Positions 59,663 through 64,000 of a DNA stretch of 64,000 bases are shown here, in pieces. The stretch lies in NCBI GenBank assembly GCA_907165275.2, contig OU015672.1:1098501-1162500 (forward strand). The letters run 5' to 3'. The DNA comes from Zygaena filipendulae. Lineage: Eukaryota > Arthropoda > Insecta > Lepidoptera > Zygaenidae. The notes below the pieces were generated by a model. That model did not search any database and was not told the DNA's origin. It worked only from the letters and a program-made list of their open reading frames with translations. A program made the translations under genes and the position numbers. Positions within the stretch are counted from its first letter, which is position 1, and the number at the start of each line of letters is the position of its first letter.

Positions 59663-59717
59663 CTGTTACGAGGAAAAACGCCAGAACAACAAACGATAAC
59701 AATTTGTATTTGAGCAT
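59663..59717 (-). CDS. Hasp: Exon 1 of Hasp-like gene: start codon and signal peptide
   Basis: ATG at 59717-59715 in the good insect context GAAAATG opens an 18-codon hydrophobic stretch, MLKYKLLSFVVLAFFLVT, typical of a secretory signal peptide with a Lys-rich n-region and a Leu/Val/Phe core. It ends in the donor G|GTGAGA after one base of the next codon (phase 1). The exon at 30841-31004 starts with two bases of a codon, so the two join as GTG (Val). The surrounding 59.7-60.0 kb is GC-richer than its flanks, as expected for a 5' end. The intron that follows would be 28.7 kb. A further small exon in between cannot be excluded. Confidence 0.6.
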
Positions 59718-59990
59718 TTTCGATCAATCACGTTGCACTTGTTCTAAATATGGTATGTTATCATTTTGCGGGTCTATGGGAGCAATGTCTATGGCAGCAG
59801 TTGGCGAGCGGGCGTCCGTACGCTTTCTCGGCGCTTTCCGAACTGAATTGCGAATATTATGCCACTCCACACTCCACAGTCCAGAGACAACCCCGCGGGT
59901 CGGGGTGTTCCCGGGGCATCGTGGGGGTAAAGGGACACCCAACTCCCCCGGGGGCGAGAAATTCTATTACATTAATTCGTACTAAATGTT
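59718..59990 (-). promoter_or_regulatory. Putative 5' UTR and promoter region of the Hasp-like gene
   Basis: GC- and CpG-richer than its flanks and free of the common repeats. It contains C/G-rich blocks at 59882-59955 (CCCCGCGGGTCGGGG and CCCCCGGGGGCG). No TATA box or clear initiator is visible, so the transcription start is not placed. Confidence 0.35.
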
Positions 59991-60198
59991 GTATTTACCA
60001 AACAAATGTCATAATTTTTGTTGATAAAGCGACGCCGCCTTTTTTGTTTTTTTTCTTTTTTTGGCCCCCGAGTCCGTCTGGTCATTTCGTGTCCTATTCA
60101 TTATGTAAAGTCCGTTAGGCCTCGCCTAAAAACAATGTGTGTTTAATTATATTTTTTACCGTTTTTTAGGCGTGAATAATGGGCGATATTATAAAATA

Positions 60199-60402
60199 AC
60201 TAGCTGTACCCCGCGGTTTCACCCGCGGTAATTTCGAAGTCCCCGCGGGAATTCCGGATTAAAAAGTACCCTATGTCTTTCTCTGTAGGTATCTCTGACA
60301 ACGTGTATGCAAAATTTTATGATGATCTTGAGCCGTTGAGGCGTGAAAGTGTAACAGTCAAACAAACAAACAAACTCACTTTCACTTTTATAACAGTAAG
60401 GA
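60199..60402 (-). mobile_element. Family A copy, full length
   Basis: AACTAGCTGTACCCCGCGG to CACTTTTATAACAGTAAGG. Confidence 0.75.
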
Positions 60403-61061
60403 TGTAGAAATATGATTAATTTTTATGATGTTTTTTTTTCCTTTGCGGTTTGGATTTACGAAATATTTCCAACTTCAAGTGTTTACAAAATAAAATTAAC
60501 AATGAAAAAAGGAAAGTAGGGGTTGCGAGAAAGTGATTGTAGGCTTGCTTCTTGATTTGTTTTTTTTTTCATTTTTGTTCCGTTTATCATGCAAAAACTA
60601 TCTACCTTCAACGAAACTTAATTAGCATTTTGGTACGTGAATTTGAGAACCTCATCCTTTTTTGGAAGTCGGTTAAAAAGTAGGTTTATTAGAATTAGAA
60701 TAGGTCATTTAGGATACATTATGTACAAAAAAGAGTTGTCGAGGAGTTCCCGAAATAGAAGGGAGAGTAGGTAAAAAAAAATAGAATATAAAAAAGTACT
60801 TAGTAAAAATGAAAATTTTGAACCTGCTACCTTTATCGTCTCTAGATCTCTACATAAACTAAGATAGTTTTAATGAATACGTCACCTACCGGGCTTATAG
60901 TACATAACAATGCATAATATGGAAACTGACTGAGGAAAACCACCTGCGGCCGGTTTTATAGTTGCGGAAAATGCCAGTAGATGGTGTTAGTAGATCGAAA
61001 AGACAAAAACACCGTAGAAAAATGTAATTCCTAATTCCTGGAGTTTTACCCTTTCTATTTC

Positions 61062-61393
61062 AATGGGCATGTTGATTAATTTTTTTTTTAGTCCGTCTTG
61101 TAGATTATTAAAAAATATTGGACACGTATTTTTTTCTTTTTTTACGTAATCAAAAAATAACGGCGATATATTGAGTTGAAATTTCGCGTGACGTCACTAT
61201 TCTGACAGTTTGTATGGCGGTTTTAGCGGTTAGTGACGTCACGACCCCCTCACCCTAAACTTTAATGCGCTTTATCTCCGTATATTTTAACTTATTTGAA
61301 AAAGCAAAAAATACGTGTGTATTGTTTTTTTTTATTTTCTAACTGACGGATTAATTAGAATTTTGATTTTCAAAAGTAGTCCACATCCCCATT
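61062..61393. mobile_element. Family B copy 8
   Basis: Near-consensus copy in the intergenic region between the two divergent genes; both TGACGTCAC motifs intact. Confidence 0.8.
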
Positions 61394-61924
61394 GTAAGAT
61401 AACCCTTCCTTTTTCAATTAAGATTTCAAAATTTTTACTTTGACGTTATCTTCTTTGAAGGAAAGTAGGTATAGCAATTTTTTATAAACTTCATGACCGA
61501 TTTTTATGATTTTGACTCACAATCAGATAAACAATACAGGATGTAAGGTGGTGGTTGACGGGTGGAAGCCTTACCGAATTCACGCGTGTCACGTTTGCCT
61601 TCGTTATATCAATCACATTTCAGCATCTATATGAACACAGTTCGGTTATCATACTAGTTAGTCACTATCGTAACAGTTAATAATGATTAACTAGCTAACG
61701 CTACCGATAACAGCGATAACGAAGAAATAAAAGTAAAAAATTTTATAAATAATTAATCGGCTTCCACACCTAACCTAATGTTAAACAGGATATAAGGGAA
61801 CATACCCATACCACGTCACTCATTTTTTATTTAGCTCATATTTTGTCTTTATCATTACGGCGTGTCGCTTACCGCGTGGCGCCAAGAGTGAGTGAATACC
61901 TACAAGAAAAATTTTAACATCTAT

Positions 61925-62360
61925 ATCTATAAAACTGTAGAGAAGTCAATTCTGTACATTGAATATATATTCAAAACTAATATTGGAGGATGAATGGTGA
62001 TCGATACTGATGCCAAAAATGCAATCAGTAAATTTTTTGTCTGTCTGTCTGTCTGTATGTGCACACATGGGTCAAAAATTACTGAAGGGATTTTAACCAA
62101 ACTTGATGCGATTGTAGTCCATACTCCGGGCAGGTTATAGGCTATATAACATAACGCTAAGACACATAGGAGCTGAGCAGCAAAATGCGCTTTCGAGCTC
62201 TTCGCATACGTTTTCTCAATCACGGACAAATGGCTGAATGGATTTGGATGAAAACATGCACGTTGTCAGGGGTACAGAGAAGGATATAGGATACTTTTAT
62301 CCCGGAATTCCCGCGGGAACTCTGAAATTACCGCGGGTGAAACCGCGGGGCACAGCTAAT
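61925..62360 (+). mobile_element. Family A, extended ~435 bp copy
   Basis: Inverted counterpart of 30242-30720; ends GGGGCACAGCTAAT. Confidence 0.7.
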
Positions 62361-62417
62361 ATTTGAATATAGTTTGAAAAAGCGCAAGATTTTCCTCTAT
62401 ATTGACTACGTGATGAA

Positions 62418-62473
62418 CCCCCCCCCCCCCTCCCCCCGTGACTAAGCGTGGTATGTTGAAGACCCCCCCCCCT
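62418..62473. repeat. Poly-C runs
   Basis: C13, T, C6 and, 27 bases later, a C9-C10 run. Confidence 0.85.
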
Positions 62474-62802
62474 CGTACGCCTAGCAACGACAGATAGATT
62501 GATTCCTACGGTTCTTTCGAAAACCAGTTTCCTGCTCAGCAGTCAGGGTAGGTAAGTATTGTTTTTATAGTTCAGCCGTCGAAAGACTTACTGTGATTTG
62601 AACCAACTATCAGCATTTGATTATCAACATTATGATGTTCATAACATGAGCGAAAAACATAACCAACCAAAAATTTTAATAGGAACATACTTTATCATGT
62701 TGTCAACATGAAAATGAGACTGATATCTAACAATAGTTAGTTGCTAATGAGTTGGTAGTTAATTAACAACAATCATACAAGTTTTTTGTTTCTACGTAAC
62801 CT

Positions 62803-62872
62803 ACTAACTGTTCCCCTCGGTTTCACCTAATTTCGGAGTTAACGGAGGAATTCCGGAATAAAAGTCACCCAG
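62803..62872 (-). mobile_element. Family A fragment
   Basis: CTAACTGTTCCCCTCGGTTT; the middle of the element is lost. Confidence 0.5.
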
Positions 62873-62893
62873 GAATACTGCAATTGCATATAA

Positions 62894-63123
62894 GGACGCA
62901 GATAAGCAATAACATGTTAACCCACAAAATTAAGTTATTGATTCAGAACGATTTATTGAGAGTTAGGGAACGTTTTTTAGCTATATGTGTTTACCTTATT
63001 ACATTGCTTAAATATGTAACTAAATATTGAACATAAAAAATGTTGATACAAAATGGCGCTCCTACTTTTAAAACACGATTTACTCAAAATTTCTCCAGTG
63101 TGGGTGATTGCTTATCTATGTCC
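62894..63123 (+). mobile_element. Family C element, complete
   Basis: 230 bp with an exact 4-bp duplication ATAA (62890-62893 and 63124-63127). A short deletion sits in the right inverted repeat (GTGTGGGTGATTGC). Confidence 0.8.
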
Positions 63124-63271
63124 ATAAATGAAAGAATATTTGAAATCGGTAAAGTAGTTTAGCGTTTATGTAATCCATACAAACACATGAAAATTCAAAT
63201 CTTTATAATACTTACCTAACAGTTTGTATTATAGAACAAGTATAGAACGATATTGTTATCTGTGGTGTAGA

Positions 63272-63440
63272 TTAGCTGTTCCCGCGTTAATTTTGGGATT
63301 ACCGCGGGAATCCCCAGATATAGAACTACCCTATGTCCTTTAACGCACCCTTGACAACGTGTATGCAAGATTTCAAGATGATCAGTTGAGAAGGCGTGAA
63401 AAGGTAACAGACAAACAGACAGAGTTTCGCATTTATAGTA
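63272..63440 (-). mobile_element. Family A copy
   Basis: TTAGCTGTTCCCGCGTTAAT to GTTTCGCATTTATAG. Confidence 0.6.
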
Positions 63441-63766
63441 AGTTAGTGTGGATTTGTTTGATAGACATGGTTCATTTTGGAGTTTCCATGGAATCACAGA
63501 ATCCACGATGGTAAAACTAGTGCGATGGTGAAATCGCTGTGGCGCTCCGACTTGACAGACGAGCACTAATGGAAAATCTCTTGAGCAAAAGACATCAACG
63601 CTCAATAACCAAACTCAAAATTGAGGCTATTCTAAAACGAACGCGCTTGACCGATACCGTTAGCTTAATTAAAACTCCTAAAATAATTAGTACCTATAAC
63701 TATTAATTTTCTGACATTTTTTTATCTAATTATAAAACAAAACTGATTACGGCGATAATTTAGTTT

Positions 63767-63774
63767 TATATAAA
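63767..63774 (+). promoter_or_regulatory. TATA box of the divergent gene
   Basis: TATATAAA lies 32 bases before an initiator-like TTCAATG (A at about 63799), and the start codon follows 24 bases later at 63823. Spacing fits a focused insect RNA polymerase II promoter. Confidence 0.55.
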
Positions 63775-63822
63775 AGCGAGTTTTCCTCATATTGTTTCAA
63801 TGAACCGTGCTTGAGGTCAAAG

Positions 63823-63883
63823 ATGGCGGTGTTTTCCGCCATTCTGATTTTGTTTCTGGCTTTCAACTTTTCCTCCGGTCATG
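63823..63883 (+). CDS. First coding exon of an unidentified secreted protein, rest outside window
   Basis: ATG follows AAAG and opens 20 codons, MAVFSAILILFLAFNFSSGH, a clear signal peptide with a hydrophobic core of about 12 residues. It ends in donor G|GTATGT (phase 1). A TATA box and initiator sit at the right distance upstream. The gene runs divergently from the Hasp-like gene. No family can be named from the signal peptide alone. A family A repeat starts 15 bases into the intron. Confidence 0.6.
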
Positions 63884-63897
63884 GTATGTAACAATGT

Positions 63898-64000
63898 TAT
63901 CCTTACTATTATAAATCCGAAAATGAATTTGGTTGTTTGTCTGTTTATTCGTTTGTTTGTTACGCTTTCACGCCTTAACGATCAAACCGATCACCATGAA
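63898..64000 (+). mobile_element. Family A copy, cut by the window end
   Basis: TCCTTACTATTATAAATCCG head and GTTTGTTACGCTTTCACGCC; in the first intron of the divergent gene. Confidence 0.65.

Larger units (their letters stand above)
310..59717 (-). other. Hasp: Gene model: Hasp-like secreted WAP plus CCP (sushi) protein, 3' end outside window
   Basis: Nine minus-strand exons join in phase with no stop: 59663-59717, 30841-31004, 29742-29844, 5329-5404, 4912-5018, 4397-4588, 2582-2758, 1032-1214, 310-489 (1237 nt, about 412 residues). Intron phases in order are 1,0,1,2,1,1,1,1 and every junction has GT..AG. Domain order seen: signal peptide, Asp-rich linker, WAP-like cysteine module, then five CCP modules. 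Known of the family: Drosophila Hasp is a WAP and CCP matrix protein of synaptic clefts that helps localise Hikaru genki (Hig). I infer a Hasp orthologue because a WAP module precedes the CCPs; Hig itself carries an Ig domain instead. More CCP modules are expected left of base 310. The link to the first exon is the weakest join because it rests on phase, orientation and signal-peptide character only. Confidence 0.7.
59991..63766. other. Divergent intergenic region
   Basis: About 3.8 kb between the Hasp-like promoter side and the plus-strand gene. Holds family A at 60199-60402 and 61925-62360, family B at 61062-61393, family C at 62894-63123 and poly-C. No gene seen; 60420-61060 and 61394-61924 carry nothing recognised apart from a family I end at 60640. 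Confidence 0.65.

Noticed and set aside
59593..60118. Overlapping plus-strand frames of 120-130 codons
   Set aside because: Antisense to the signal-peptide exon and GC-rich leader; no domain or splice support.
61580..61700. Possible enhancer with paired GTTATC / GATAAC words
   Set aside because: Too short and AT-rich to separate from background by eye.

Overview
This is a window of an insect nuclear genome, most likely a moth or butterfly (Lepidoptera). It is AT-rich, has short exons with GT..AG introns, and is packed with short interspersed elements ending in the motif GGGGCACAGCTAGT, a common type in lepidopteran DNA. There is no bacterial, viral or organellar gene set.

The main gene lies on the minus strand and covers nearly the whole window. 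I joined nine exons by domain content, splice sites and reading phase: 59663-59717 (signal peptide), 30841-31004 (acidic linker), 29742-29844 (WAP-like cysteine module), 5329-5404 plus 4912-5018 (CCP/sushi 1), 4397-4588 (CCP 2), 2582-2758 (CCP 3), 1032-1214 (CCP 4) and 310-489 (CCP 5). They give about 412 residues of a secreted WAP plus CCP protein that continues beyond the left edge. The domain order fits the Hasp (Hig-anchoring scaffold protein) type of synaptic-cleft matrix protein known from Drosophila; the related Hikaru genki protein is the alternative. Two introns are very large (about 24 kb and 29 kb) and hold most of the window.

At the right edge a divergent plus-strand gene starts: TATA box at 63767, ATG at 63823, a signal-peptide exon ending at 63883 in a good splice donor. 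About 4.1 kb separates the two start codons. Inside the 24 kb intron, on the opposite strand, three small spliced-looking exons (7193-7209, 7434-7499, 7797-7876) may be the start of an unrecognised nested gene or a decayed remnant.

The rest is mobile-element debris. Family A: about 40 short interspersed copies. Family B: about 10 copies of a ~330 bp inverted-repeat element with two TGACGTCA palindromes. Family C: ~235 bp elements with ~30 bp inverted ends and 4-bp target duplications. Three hAT-type non-autonomous elements have exact 8-bp target duplications or nearly so. There are also several long hairpins (24504-25070, 25775-26264, 35541-36262, 56431-56646, 15989-16209), 5'-truncated LINE pieces (51274-52471, 50690-50760), satellites and microsatellites. 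Insertions lie very close to two splice acceptors of the main gene (exons at 30841-31004 and 2582-2758), yet the splice sites are intact.
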